Positions 47,580 to 57,867 are shown, counted from the first letter of the stretch. The stretch is 58,976 nt of DNA from Actinomycetes bacterium (GCA_021815645.1 JAKBAB010000002.1:1-58976), one strand, 5' to 3'. A program made the numbers and translations. Notes: generated by a model not told the origin, from the sequence alone.

Positions 47580-48295
47580 GGGAGGAGTATTCGCCCGCAC
47601 TCGGGGCAGTCCATAAAGCGGTCGGGTCCCATCGACTTCCAACGATCGAGGTCGAGGGGGGCGAGCGCTAGGCGACACCCGTCGCAGCGCCCCCCCTCCA
47701 CTCGAGCGGCGCCCGATGTTCCGGCGCGCGTCAACGCCGCGTCGTAACGCTCCCCCAGCGGTGACGCGACCGATCGACGTAGCTGCTCGCGAGTCTCGCG
47801 TCGGGCCCCCATCTCTTCGTCGAGGCTCTCGCGCAGTTGGGTGATGCGTTCGAGGAGTTCGGTCCGTCGTGCGACGTCGGGACGCGCGTCGAGGCGCTCC
47901 AGCGCGAGCTGCCCGTCGAGTCCGTTTAATTCCTCGAGCAGTGCGAGGGCCTCGTCGTCTCGCTCGTCGGCCAGCGCCCGCGCGTGGACCGCCTCGACCT
48001 GCAGTGCCGCGTAGTCGCGGGGACTAGTGGCGGAGTCGTCGAGAGCGTGCTCGAGGTGGATCGAGCGGCCGCGGAGACGTTCACTTTCCTGGGCCACCCG
48101 GTCGTATCGCTCGCGCAGTAAATCGCGCGCACTTTCGAGTTCGTGCACTTTCGCGAGTCGTTCGCGAAGGCGCACTTCGACGGACTCCAACTCGCCGGAC
48201 TCGGGAAGATGAACGCGCTGCGCCCGCAGTCGTTCTAGCCACCTATCGGCGTCGAGGAGTGCCCCCAGCGCGTCACCAGGCTCGGGGGAAGTCAC
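47576..48295 (-). CDS. Coiled-coil zinc-ribbon protein (C4-type zinc ribbon family)
   Basis: Long heptad-rich coiled coil; GGRCDGCRLALAPLDLDRW...DCPECGRIL. Confidence 0.85.
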   Translation of the reverse strand: MTSPEPGDALGALLDADRWLERLRAQRVHLPESGELESVEVRLRERLAKVHELESARDLLRERYDRVAQESERLRGRSIHLEHALDDSATSPRDYAALQVEAVHARALADERDDEALALLEELNGLDGQLALERLDARPDVARRTELLERITQLRESLDEEMGARRETREQLRRSVASPLGERYDAALTRAGTSGAARVEGGRCDGCRLALAPLDLDRWKSMGPDRFMDCPECGRILLP

Positions 48296-48828
48296 GCGAC
48301 ACTCGTTCGGTTTACCCACGTACCGAGTTTGACCAACGCCGCCGATAGGTCCGCGACGGCCCGCCCCGGGGCCTCCGCAAAGTCGAACCACTCGACCAAG
48401 GGACTCTCGCCCGGTGGCGGAGTTGGGTCGAGTGGTTCGCTCAGGACCACAAAACGCAGATCGTAATGGGTATGGCCCCGGGGCCCGGGGTGGACGTCGA
48501 CGTGAAAAAGTTCGACCGGGTCTAAGTGGCGAACGTCGAGGCCGGTCTCCTCGCGCACTTCGCGCAGCGTGGCAACGTCGACCGTCTCGCCGGGGTCGAC
48601 GTGGCCCCCGGGCTGCACCCAAATACCGAGGCGCCGGTGGCGGTGAAGGAGAACGCCGCGAGACGATACGACGAAGGCCGACGCCGTTACGTGGTGCGCG
48701 TTCTCGCGCTGGTCGAAGGGGTCGCCCGGCGCCTCGAGTATCGCCAACGTTCGCTCAATCGAGTCCGCTTCGCGCGCGTCAACGGGAGTGATCTCGCGAA
48801 CGGCCCGGCGCACTTCTTCGCCGTTCAC
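48292..48828 (-). CDS. NUDIX hydrolase
   Basis: GGHVDPGETVDVATLREVREETGLDV Nudix box. Confidence 0.93.
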   Translation of the reverse strand: MNGEEVRRAVREITPVDAREADSIERTLAILEAPGDPFDQRENAHHVTASAFVVSSRGVLLHRHRRLGIWVQPGGHVDPGETVDVATLREVREETGLDVRHLDPVELFHVDVHPGPRGHTHYDLRFVVLSEPLDPTPPPGESPLVEWFDFAEAPGRAVADLSAALVKLGTWVNRTSVA

Positions 48829-49496
48829 GTCGAACTCAAGAGGTTAACCACCGATTCGGGTAGGGACACCGCGCCGGAGGCCATGGCCCCGTTTAGGTAG
48901 GGTCGGGGCACGCCGAAGGTGACTCGCGCCGGAATGAGTCCCGCCCAGATCGGGAGCTCCTGGTCCGCGGCGCTGTCTTCGGTGGGCCCCTCTGATACTT
49001 TCGCCGAAGCTTCGTCAATCGTGATTGCGACCACCTTCGTTAGGCGCAGCTCGCGGTCACTAGCGGGGCGCACTTCCTTGGACCGCCCGACCAGGACTCG
49101 TTCGACAAATAAATCCAAGACGTGAGCCTTTTCGTCCGCCGCGACGACGTCACGCGTGGAACCCACCACGACGACCGACCGATAAGCGATAGAGGACTCA
49201 AAACCACTTCGCGCGAGCCGCAGTCCGTCAAAGAGGGTCGCGCACAGATACCCTTCGCCGGAGTCGACCAGGGCGTTCATGACGGCGTTGGAGGGGCTGC
49301 CGTGAAGGTAGATGACGTCACCGTCTCGCGCGTGTAACGTCGGCAGCGTCACCGCGCGGTCTTGCACCAGTGCGGCCACGTGGCAAAAATGGGCCTCGTC
49401 GAGTATCGAGTAGATGAGCGACTCATCGTAGCGGGCTTTCGCCGCGAGTCGGCGAACCCGAGTACGCGGGCCGGGACCCACGGGAGGCGAAGGCAT
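48825..49496 (-). CDS. Pyridoxamine 5'-phosphate oxidase family (flavin-nucleotide-binding) protein
   Basis: ILDEAHFCHVAALVQDRAVTLPTLHARDGDVIYLHGSPSNAVM. Confidence 0.87.
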   Translation of the reverse strand: MPSPPVGPGPRTRVRRLAAKARYDESLIYSILDEAHFCHVAALVQDRAVTLPTLHARDGDVIYLHGSPSNAVMNALVDSGEGYLCATLFDGLRLARSGFESSIAYRSVVVVGSTRDVVAADEKAHVLDLFVERVLVGRSKEVRPASDRELRLTKVVAITIDEASAKVSEGPTEDSAADQELPIWAGLIPARVTFGVPRPYLNGAMASGAVSLPESVVNLLSST

Positions 49497-50314
49497 CAGC
49501 GAACTTCACCTACGAGAAACGTTCTTGTCGCGCCCGCGACCTCGACGTTATTCTCGAAGAGGCGCGCGTACATGAGGCCACCACGGGCGCTAACCTGGCG
49601 CGCACTCACCGTGGGCGACCCCGCGGTCTGCATCCACCAAGGCGCCACGGCGCACATGGCGCTGCCGGTGACGTGATCTTCACCGATGCCCAAACGTGGT
49701 GCGAAGACCCGAAGGGACACGTCCACGTCCGGTCCACCGGCGCACGCAACAATCACCACCGAACTGGGCACCACGAAGAGACTGACCGGATCGACGCTCA
49801 ACGCGCACAGCGCGTCGTAGTCCTCCACCACCGCCAACAGCGCCGACCCGGCCCGATAGGCCTCGACTACGTCGCCCAGCGCCCCCCCGAGCACGGAGCC
49901 GTCGAGCGGTTCGAGGTAAGCCCGAGGCAGGTCGATGCCGAGAACTCCGTCGGCCAAGCGCCGTCCCGACAACACGCCCGCGCGCGTGGCGAAGTAGAAC
50001 TCACTGCCCGGAGCGTCGAGTTCGTTCAGCAAAACGTGCACGGTCGCTAACGTCGCGTGACCGCATAAGTCGACCTCGACGGTAGGCGTGAACCACCGCA
50101 GTGACCACTGATCACCGACGCGCCTAACGAAGGCCGTCTCGGATACGCCCAACTCCGAGGCGATTTGTTGCATTTCGTCGTCCGGTAGCGGATGTTCGAG
50201 CAGGACCACGACGGCGGGGTTGCCACGCGCGACGTCCCCAATGAAAGCGTCCACCCACCACAGTCGATGACCGAAGGTCACGTCGACGGAATCCACCCTA
50301 AGAGACTGCCACAC
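49496..50314 (-). CDS. PhzF-family isomerase-like protein
   Basis: VDAFIGDVARGNPAVVVLL...LGVSETAFVRR...LRWFTPTVEVDLCGHATLATVHVL. Confidence 0.92.
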   Translation of the reverse strand: MWQSLRVDSVDVTFGHRLWWVDAFIGDVARGNPAVVVLLEHPLPDDEMQQIASELGVSETAFVRRVGDQWSLRWFTPTVEVDLCGHATLATVHVLLNELDAPGSEFYFATRAGVLSGRRLADGVLGIDLPRAYLEPLDGSVLGGALGDVVEAYRAGSALLAVVEDYDALCALSVDPVSLFVVPSSVVIVACAGGPDVDVSLRVFAPRLGIGEDHVTGSAMCAVAPWWMQTAGSPTVSARQVSARGGLMYARLFENNVEVAGATRTFLVGEVR

Positions 50315-50343
50315 CCCACGACCGCCCTCGTTAAGGTAAGTCG

Positions 50344-51144
50344 GTGCGAGTCGCGGCTTTCAATCTCCACGGCGCGGTCGACGGGTGGGGGCGACCCACT
50401 TCAGTTATGGAGGTAACCCGGAACCTCGACGCCGACGTCCTCATACTGCCAGAGCTGTGGCGAGGCGACAACGGTGAGGATCTCTACGAACAACTGCGCA
50501 CTTCGCTCCAGTTAGCCGGAGGGTTCGCGCCCCTCGCCCGCGCCGAAAGAGTGACGACGGGAGCGGGCGGGCGAACGTGGCAGCCGCGCCTGGCGCATTT
50601 GCGCGGCGAACGGGGTCTCTATTTTCGCGAACATCGCGCCCTGACTCCTTCTCAGGCGGCCGGGCGCGCCAGCGGCGTGACTCCCGAAACGGGCACCTGG
50701 GGACTCGGCCTACTCACCCGTTTACCGCTGCGCGATCTCTCGGTGGTGCCCCTCGGCCGGCTCCCGCGCGAACGGGTCGAACGGGCGGTCATCGTAGCGC
50801 ACCTCGGCGAAGGGGACCACTCCTTTTACGTCCTCGCCGTGCACGGGGCCCACCTCTCGCACGGCTCGCACCGCCAATATCGCAGGATCAACGAGATCGC
50901 CGCGGGGCTCGGCTCGGGCCGACCGGTCCTGCTCGGTGGGGACTTCAACTGTTGGGGCCCGCTGTTAGGGGTTCTACTCCCGGGATGGCGAGAGCTCGCG
51001 CGCGCGCGCACGTGGCCCGCTCCTCGGCCCCACTCTCAAATTGACCATCTATTGGGCCGCGGTCGGTGGCGCACCGAGCGCGTCTTTACTCGAGACGGCG
51101 GAAGTGATCACTTAGCCCTCGTGGCCGACCTTCATTTGGACTAG
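50344..51144 (+). CDS. Endonuclease/exonuclease/phosphatase family protein
   Basis: MRVAAFNLHG...ADVLILPELWRG...VLLGGDFNCWG...QIDHLLGRG...GGSDHLALVADL. Confidence 0.92.
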   Translation: MRVAAFNLHGAVDGWGRPTSVMEVTRNLDADVLILPELWRGDNGEDLYEQLRTSLQLAGGFAPLARAERVTTGAGGRTWQPRLAHLRGERGLYFREHRALTPSQAAGRASGVTPETGTWGLGLLTRLPLRDLSVVPLGRLPRERVERAVIVAHLGEGDHSFYVLAVHGAHLSHGSHRQYRRINEIAAGLGSGRPVLLGGDFNCWGPLLGVLLPGWRELARARTWPAPRPHSQIDHLLGRGRWRTERVFTRDGGSDHLALVADLHLD

Positions 51145-52364
51145 GCCAGGGCCATCGTCGAGCTCTCCGGCAGCCGCCAAACCAGCGCGACCGAAGGGAC
51201 CAGGGGCAGAAAGGTCACTAGCGCCGGAACTCGCAACGACCCCGCCCCGGTGACGTGAACAACGTCGCTAACTAGTCCGAAAACGATGAGACCGACCACG
51301 GCCCCGAAAACGCCGGCCACGACGACCCAGCCCGCGGCGGTCGCGCGGTGGGTGTGGGGAAACAGTTCCGTACTTAGGGCCGCGACGGCCGGAGCGAGGA
51401 GGCCGCCGGCGAGAACGCCGAACATATAGCCGGCGACGAAGGCCGCCTCACCCCCGCCGTAGGCGATGGTGGCGGCGACGGCCGTGATCACTACGCCCAA
51501 AAAGATGGTTCGCCGACGTCCGATTACCCGATCGAGGAGTCGGCTGAGCCACAGGCCGATCAGTCCCGTCACCGCACTCAAAGTCACCACCACGGCCACG
51601 ACGTTCGGGGGGATCTTCAAGACGCCTTCACCGTAAACAAAGGTAAAGCCACTGGCTGGCCCCGCGATCACGCCGACTACGAAAACGACGAGGCCCACAA
51701 TGGCCAGTCGGGTTCGGATTGACCGAGGAACGGAACCGAGCCGCGCGGTGCTCTCGCGCCGCGTGACCGACTCGGGGATTCGCCGTACCAGCGGAGCCAC
51801 CAGGGCGAGGGGCACAATGGCCAGCGCGAAGAGCCAACGAAATGAGTTCGGTCCGCGAACGAAGCCGTGGACGATGGCCGCCAGCCCGGCGCCGAGCCCA
51901 GCGCCGGCCGAGACGATGACTAGACGCTCGATGCGTAGTGTGGTCGTCGAAAGTTCGACCGTGATCACCTGTACGATCGCCGACGTCGTGGAGAGCACGG
52001 GCCGCGCCAGGGCGAAGCACGCGACGAAGATCCAGTAAGAAGGACTCAGTGACGCGCAGGCCGTAATTACGAGGCCCGCGTAGAGCGTGCGGCGCAAAAC
52101 TGTCGTGCGTCCCCACTGGTCAGCGAGGGATGCGAGCGGCAGTGCACCGAGGGAGGCGAGACGCAAAACGGCCAGTCCGACACCCAACTGTGAACCGGAA
52201 AGTCCGACAACACTCTGAAGGCTCTGTTGATCGGCCGGGTGGCCGAAGTGGCGCGCGACGTCTTCGAGCGACGCGACGGCCCCAAACTGGGCGAAGCCCG
52301 CTACGAGGGCGACGACGAAGAGCGCGATCACCACGCGCGGAATACGCGGCTCGTTTAGAGACAC
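51141..52364 (-). CDS. MFS transporter
   Basis: ~12 hydrophobic segments; LASLADQWGRTTVLRR loop motif; likely GTG start at 52364. Confidence 0.87.
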   Translation of the reverse strand: MSLNEPRIPRVVIALFVVALVAGFAQFGAVASLEDVARHFGHPADQQSLQSVVGLSGSQLGVGLAVLRLASLGALPLASLADQWGRTTVLRRTLYAGLVITACASLSPSYWIFVACFALARPVLSTTSAIVQVITVELSTTTLRIERLVIVSAGAGLGAGLAAIVHGFVRGPNSFRWLFALAIVPLALVAPLVRRIPESVTRRESTARLGSVPRSIRTRLAIVGLVVFVVGVIAGPASGFTFVYGEGVLKIPPNVVAVVVTLSAVTGLIGLWLSRLLDRVIGRRRTIFLGVVITAVAATIAYGGGEAAFVAGYMFGVLAGGLLAPAVAALSTELFPHTHRATAAGWVVVAGVFGAVVGLIVFGLVSDVVHVTGAGSLRVPALVTFLPLVPSVALVWRLPESSTMALA

Positions 52365-52838
52365 GTCACGCCCCGCGGATGCCCGAAATCGCGGGCCCGC
52401 ACGGAACGAGCCGAGATTGAACGAAGCGCCGCACAAATTCGTACCGCCACGTCCGCAAGAAACTCTCCGGTCGAGACATTCGCCGATTCTCCCACGCGCC
52501 GTGAGTACGTCCGGCGCAACCGCCGCCGCCGCCCAACTAGGACCTTCGGCGCACTGGGACGCGCCCGCGGGGCCCGTCACCGATACCGGTATTGGTTCGC
52601 CTCGACAACCCTCACGGTCGGGCCCGAAAGATTGAGGTGTCCGCGAACCAAGCGATACTTATTCGAGCGAACGGTTGATCCAAATCCCTCTATCGAGTGG
52701 AACCCCCCTCCCCCCCTCGAACAGTCGATGTCACCGGTGGTCCGGACTCCCTGGGCCGACGCCTACCGCACGCGATAATGGGACGGCGAGATTAAGCGCG
52801 GGCACACGGGACCGCCGAAGCGCGCCTAAGTTAGAACT

Positions 52839-53810
52839 ATGAACTACGTATCGTTAGGCAGTACCGGACTAAAAGTGTCGCCTATCTGTCTCGGGTGCAT
52901 GAGCTACGGAGTACCCACGCGCGGTAATCAGCCTTGGTCACTCGATCGCTCGAGCGCGGAGCCGTTTTTTCGCCAGGCCCTGGACGCCGGGATTAACTTC
53001 TTCGACACCGCCAACGTCTACTCCGACGGCACGAGTGAGGAGATTACGGGTGCGACGTTGCTCTCGATGGCCCCACGCGACGAACTAGTCATCGCGACCA
53101 AGGTTCACGGTCGGATGGGCCCGGGACCCAACTCTCAGGGCCTGTCGCGTAAGGCCATCTTCAACGAAATCGATAACTCTCTGCGACGACTCGGCACCGA
53201 CTACGTGGATCTCTACCAGATTCACCGCTGGGACTACCACACACCCATTGAGGAGACCCTCGAAGCCCTCCACGACGTAGTTAAGGTGGGCAAGGCCCGT
53301 TACATCGGGGCGTCGTCCATGTACGCCTGGCAGTTCGCCACGTCGCTCTTTGCGGCCGAAAAGAACGGCTGGACCCGCTTCGTTTCAATGCAGAACCACT
53401 ACAACTTGCTCTACCGAGAGGAAGAGCGTGAGATGATTCCCCTCTGCCTTGAACAGAAAATTGGCCTCATTCCGTGGAGCCCACTGGCTCGCGGACGGCT
53501 CACGCGCCCCTGGGGATCTCAGACTGCGCGTTCGGACCAAGACGAGTTCGGACGAAAGCTCTACGTTGACGACGACCGCGCGGTCGTAGACGCCGTCGTC
53601 GAAGTTGCTCGGGCGCGCGGCGTCTCACCGGCCCAAGTTGCGTTGTCCTGGATTCTCGCCCAACCGGGGGTATCGAGCCCGATCATCGGCGCCACGAAGA
53701 GTGAGCACCTGGCCGACGCAATTGCTTCGCTCGACCTCGTTCTAGACGACGCGGAGCGGCGGTCAATTGAGGCGCCGTACCGACCGCACGGTGTTCTGGG
53801 ATTCGCGTAG
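52839..53810 (+). CDS. Aldo/keto reductase
   Basis: MNYVSLGSTGLKVSPICLGCMSYG...DAGINFFDTANVYSDGTSEEITGATL...TDYVDLYQIHRWD. Confidence 0.95.
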   Translation: MNYVSLGSTGLKVSPICLGCMSYGVPTRGNQPWSLDRSSAEPFFRQALDAGINFFDTANVYSDGTSEEITGATLLSMAPRDELVIATKVHGRMGPGPNSQGLSRKAIFNEIDNSLRRLGTDYVDLYQIHRWDYHTPIEETLEALHDVVKVGKARYIGASSMYAWQFATSLFAAEKNGWTRFVSMQNHYNLLYREEEREMIPLCLEQKIGLIPWSPLARGRLTRPWGSQTARSDQDEFGRKLYVDDDRAVVDAVVEVARARGVSPAQVALSWILAQPGVSSPIIGATKSEHLADAIASLDLVLDDAERRSIEAPYRPHGVLGFA

Positions 53811-53842
53811 CCCCCGACGTTGACCGAGCGGGCTAACGGGAA

Positions 53843-54232
53843 CTAGCCGACGAAACTCTTCACCGCCGCGATGAGTTTGTCCTCCACCTCAAGGTTCCAC
53901 AGGGAGTCGGCTACGTCGATAAAGAGAAAAAGTTCAGATATCAGTAACGTTTCTATCGCCGCGACGCCGAGGTGCTCAAGCCACTTACCCACACCGAAAC
54001 GAACCTTAAAGTCATCGGACGTCCCGCTTACGGTTACGCTTAGGGCGCGATCCGCCGCGACTACTTCCCGAAGAAATCCACCCTTCTTCGCCTGGATAAC
54101 GACGCCGGCATCACTCGGGGCCGAAGTTTGGACAGTGAAGCCATCGGCCTTTAGGTACTGCTCAACGTGCGCCTGGAGCGCAGTCAGATCAGTCCCCTTG
54201 CCGGTAAAGTGTTCTTCTCGATCACCGAGCAC
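53843..54232 (-). CDS. Conserved hypothetical protein
   Basis: Coherent ORF, LQAHVEQYLKADGFTVQTSAPSDAGVVIQAKKGGFLREVVAADRALSVTVSG. Confidence 0.65.
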   Translation of the reverse strand: MLGDREEHFTGKGTDLTALQAHVEQYLKADGFTVQTSAPSDAGVVIQAKKGGFLREVVAADRALSVTVSGTSDDFKVRFGVGKWLEHLGVAAIETLLISELFLFIDVADSLWNLEVEDKLIAAVKSFVG

Positions 54233-54372
54233 GCACGCCTCCCTTTTCGCTCCGCTCAGCGCACCTTAGCCGCTGCCGTTAGTAACTGGCGGGTTGTCGC
54301 GCCTGCGTGCCACGACACTAGGACGACCCCGGAGCCACGCGGTTTCGGGAAACTCTTCTCTAGGCTGAACGC

Positions 54373-55248
54373 GTGAGAAGAGGTCGACGAAGAGACGCCG
54401 AGGTCGACGCCCAAAGGGTGGCCCCAAGGATCGCGAGGGCGACCCTCGTAGGACTGTGCGCCGCCACCACCGTGTTAACTCCGTTTTCGAGCGCGTTAGG
54501 GTCCGGCGCTCCGCTAAGAGCCGGTCCCGGTCATCGGACGCCCGCGACGAAGTCGTCGCGATTCGTGGGGTCTGCTTCCTCCGCGTGGGCCGGCTTCGTC
54601 GTGTCCGCAGAGAGCCGAAACGTCCAAGTCGTTTCGGCCCGTTGGAACGTTCCGCGGATAGCCTGCGCGAAGAAGAATTCGAGCGCCGCTACTGCCGCGT
54701 GGATCGGCGTCAACGGGTGGGTCGCCACGACCCCGGGGCTATTTCAGGTTGGAACTAACTCGCGGTGCCGCGCGGGAGTCGCCTCGTCCGTCGCCTGGTG
54801 GAGCGACCAGTCGATCGGCTACGCCCAGAGGTTCCTCTTCGCGGCAGCGGCCGGAGACCAGATTGCCGCGACGGTGCGTCACCTGCCCTCGGGGAAGTGG
54901 TCGTACGAATTACGAGACCTCACGAGCCACGCGAGCGCGTCGAGAGCAGAAACACTCCGCGCTACGGGCCGCAGCGCGGAGTGGATAGTCGAGGACCCGA
55001 GTGCGAACGGCCTCTCGCGGCGAGTTCCCCTCGCGCCATTTACTCGAATCACGTTCCGGGACCTAACTCTAACGACGGCACCATCTTCCTGGCGGCGACT
55101 CACCGCCCGTGAGGCCGTCGAAATGGTTTCGGGGCGCGGAGCGCTCGAGGCGATTCCCCGCTTCGAGGGCGAGTGGGACCATCGCCCGTCGTTCTCCGTG
55201 ACCTACGTAGCCCCGCGTAAAGGGGCGCCGCAACCTCCAAGCAACTGA
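54373..55248 (+). CDS. G1 family (eqolisin-like) glutamic endopeptidase, secreted
   Basis: Signal peptide; WAGFVVSAESRNVQVVSARWNVPRI; AAWIGVNGW; FQVGTNSRC (catalytic Gln region); AEWIVEDP (catalytic Glu region). Confidence 0.82.
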   Translation: MRRGRRRDAEVDAQRVAPRIARATLVGLCAATTVLTPFSSALGSGAPLRAGPGHRTPATKSSRFVGSASSAWAGFVVSAESRNVQVVSARWNVPRIACAKKNSSAATAAWIGVNGWVATTPGLFQVGTNSRCRAGVASSVAWWSDQSIGYAQRFLFAAAAGDQIAATVRHLPSGKWSYELRDLTSHASASRAETLRATGRSAEWIVEDPSANGLSRRVPLAPFTRITFRDLTLTTAPSSWRRLTAREAVEMVSGRGALEAIPRFEGEWDHRPSFSVTYVAPRKGAPQPPSN

Positions 55249-55255
55249 AAGTAGA

Positions 55256-55996
55256 TCACGCCACGACGTCGACCCGGTGGGCGAAGGCCATGGACCGCGT
55301 GGTGTACATTTTTTCGTCTTCGGTTATGAAGAACGCCTCGTACTGGGGTAACTGTTCTAACAGGAAGAGAGCTTCGGCGCCGCCGACGGCGAGGGCCGTG
55401 GCCCACGCGTCACACAGGGCGAGCCGACCACCGACCACGGTCGCCGAAACTGCGCTCACCGCGAACCCGAAGGGGTGGGTGAGGTGATCGCCCCTTTCGT
55501 AGGTTCCCGACGTTGCGACCGCGCTCGCGACGCTAACCACCGCGCACAACGCGTCGGGACGTCTAGGGTGTCTTACTCCGACCCCCTGTGGAGATCCGTG
55601 GACCGCCACGTCACCGCCGGCGTTAACCAGCGCCGACTCTACGCCGACGCCAACGACGATCGCCAGAGCTCGCTCCGCGGCCCATCCCTTGACCAGCCCC
55701 GTGGGGTCGAATCCCCCCGGCAGGGCCCAGGGGTCAAATAAACCGTGCGTCTCTTCGCACGCGACGCCGCAGAGATCCATGACCTCTTGCATAAGGGGTG
55801 ACGGGGGCGGGCCGTTCGCGCCACGCATAGTCGAGAGTTCACTATCGTCGCGCCACGCGCTGAAGCGCAGATCGAGCCGGTGCAGTTCGGAGCACGCGGC
55901 GCGCACCGCGCCCTCGACCACGCTGGGCTCGAGCGCACCGGGATCGACCAAAAACGACACCACCGTACCCATGACGGGTTCGGCGTGCGAGATCAC
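55256..55996 (-). CDS. apbE: ApbE-family FAD:protein FMN transferase
   Basis: MGTVVSFLV; GGFDPTGLVKGWAAERAL; SALVNAGGDVAVHG; CDAWATAL. Confidence 0.92.
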   Translation of the reverse strand: MISHAEPVMGTVVSFLVDPGALEPSVVEGAVRAACSELHRLDLRFSAWRDDSELSTMRGANGPPPSPLMQEVMDLCGVACEETHGLFDPWALPGGFDPTGLVKGWAAERALAIVVGVGVESALVNAGGDVAVHGSPQGVGVRHPRRPDALCAVVSVASAVATSGTYERGDHLTHPFGFAVSAVSATVVGGRLALCDAWATALAVGGAEALFLLEQLPQYEAFFITEDEKMYTTRSMAFAHRVDVVA

Positions 55997-56463
55997 GGGT
56001 AGTGGAGTTTGTCGAGAGCGCTCTGAATCGAGTACGCGTACGCTTCGCTCGTGTACGTCGCTCCCGTCAGAGCGCTTATTCGCGTGCTCTGGGCGGAGAG
56101 AACCTCGGACTTTAGAATGGGTACGGCCTGTTGTTCGAGCTGCTGTGAATAGGACTCGAGCGTCTGCAGCGAAGCGATCGAGAGCCCCGTAATGTGCCCA
56201 CTCGCGACGGTCACCTTGACCGACATAGTCCCGTAACCGTAGTTTTCGACGGCCCCCACGGCCGTACCACTGACGCTCGAAACGGGAACGGTGGTGGTTG
56301 TGGTCGTTGGCCCCGACCCCGGCGTAGAGGAGGGGGTGGTCGGCGTCGTCGTGGTGGGCCCGACGTTGGCCAGCGCGACGCTCTGGCCGGAGGGCCCGTG
56401 GAGGGTCACTACCCCAACGAATCCCGCGGCGATGGCCCCCAGGAGCGTTACTAGTCGCTTCAC
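55993..56463 (-). CDS. Secreted FMN-binding domain protein (flavinylation substrate)
   Basis: Signal peptide, Thr/Pro-rich linker, FMN-binding domain with STRISALTGATYTSEAYAYSIQSAL. Confidence 0.9.
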   Translation of the reverse strand: MKRLVTLLGAIAAGFVGVVTLHGPSGQSVALANVGPTTTTPTTPSSTPGSGPTTTTTTVPVSSVSGTAVGAVENYGYGTMSVKVTVASGHITGLSIASLQTLESYSQQLEQQAVPILKSEVLSAQSTRISALTGATYTSEAYAYSIQSALDKLHYP

Positions 56464-56475
56464 GTTGCCCTCATC

Positions 56476-57867
56476 TCAGATACTGTAAGCCTCTTGGTGA
56501 ACGGCGTCGGGCGCCACTCCCGCCCGGTGGGCCATGGCTACCACGGCCGCGACAAACTCCTCGGGGCCGCTTACGAAGATGTCGCGCTTCTTGAAGTCCG
56601 GAACTAATCGAAAGATATTTTCGAGCGGGACCTCGAGACGGCTACCTAACAACCGGTGAACGACGCCCTTGCGGTGATGGGTAATCTCTTCAATCTCGTT
56701 GGCGAGCACGAGGTCCTCTTCCCGTGTCGCGCGCAACACGACCACGGGACGAGACTTCAGGGGCAGATCCTCCACCAAGGTGCGAATCGCGGTCACCCCG
56801 ATTCCTCCGGCGATGAGCAGCGCCTGCGGTCGGCGACGGGCGAAGGCGGTGAACGACCCGTAGGGACCCTCGACCCCCACTTTGGTTCCCGGTTTAATTT
56901 TCGCCAGTGCCCGTGTGAACTCTCCCACGCCCTTTACCGTTAGACGGATGTGTCCGCGCTGGGGTAGGGCCGAGACGGAGAAGGGGTGAGCCTGCCACCA
57001 CATTCCCGGAGCCAGGAAACGCCACTCGAAGAACTGTCCACCCGAAACCACGAGCCGATCTAGAGCGCGACCTTTAAGGATGATGGAGACTACCCCGGGG
57101 CTTTCGGGACGAGCCTCAACTACTTCGAGTCGGTGGCGCATCGAGCGGAAAACTGGCATGCCGATTCGAAAGGTCACGAGTAGGCCCGCCGCGAGCAGCC
57201 ACGCGCCCGTCCAGGTCCACTGAACCAACGGGTGCCCCACGAACGAAGGGCCCAGAACCACTTCGTGCGCGAAAGCGAGAATCAGTGCGGCGTACATAAA
57301 GAGGTGCACGAGCCACCAACTCTCACGGGAGATTCGCGTACGAATCTGGCGAATCGAAATCACACCAATGACCACCATGAGGCCGAGCGCGACGGTTGCG
57401 GTAACCATGCTGGGGAACGTATTGACGATAACGCCGACTTCACGCCACACGCCGCGCCGAGCGGCCTCGGCGTAGGCCAAGGTCAGTAGCACCGCGTGCG
57501 CCGACAGGAGAACAATGGGCCACGGAGCGAGGATTCGGTGCCAGTGAATAACACCGCCTTGGCCCAACGTCCGTTCCAGCGCGGGCCACCGGCTGGCCAG
57601 CACGACCATAACCAGGGCTAGATAGGTACCGATCAGGCCCGTGGTCGAACCCAAGAACATTGCGACGCCGCCGCTCAGATGAAACTCACTCATGGTCCCG
57701 TCCACCAGTGGCAGACCGAGCACCAAACCGAACCCGAGACCCGCGACGACCAAAACCGCGGTGAAGGAAACGACACTCGGCCCACGCCGCGGCGTCACTC
57801 GACGTCCGGCGCGACTTTCGCGCGAAGACACCGCCGGCCCCTGAGGGCTAAAAGCGATGGACTCCAT
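56476..57867 (-). CDS. Ferric reductase-like transmembrane FAD/NAD(P) oxidoreductase
   Basis: TM domain with HWHRILAPWPIVLLSAHA and WWLVHLFMY His pairs; WQAHPFSVSALP; LLIAGGIGVTAIRTL. Confidence 0.9.
   Translation of the reverse strand: MESIAFSPQGPAVSSRESRAGRRVTPRRGPSVVSFTAVLVVAGLGFGLVLGLPLVDGTMSEFHLSGGVAMFLGSTTGLIGTYLALVMVVLASRWPALERTLGQGGVIHWHRILAPWPIVLLSAHAVLLTLAYAEAARRGVWREVGVIVNTFPSMVTATVALGLMVVIGVISIRQIRTRISRESWWLVHLFMYAALILAFAHEVVLGPSFVGHPLVQWTWTGAWLLAAGLLVTFRIGMPVFRSMRHRLEVVEARPESPGVVSIILKGRALDRLVVSGGQFFEWRFLAPGMWWQAHPFSVSALPQRGHIRLTVKGVGEFTRALAKIKPGTKVGVEGPYGSFTAFARRRPQALLIAGGIGVTAIRTLVEDLPLKSRPVVVLRATREEDLVLANEIEEITHHRKGVVHRLLGSRLEVPLENIFRLVPDFKKRDIFVSGPEEFVAAVVAMAHRAGVAPDAVHQEAYSI

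Noticed and set aside
46818-47747. Plus-strand ORF of 309 aa
   Set aside because: Overlaps HlyIII, phosphatase and zinc-ribbon genes; low-complexity Arg-rich shadow ORF.
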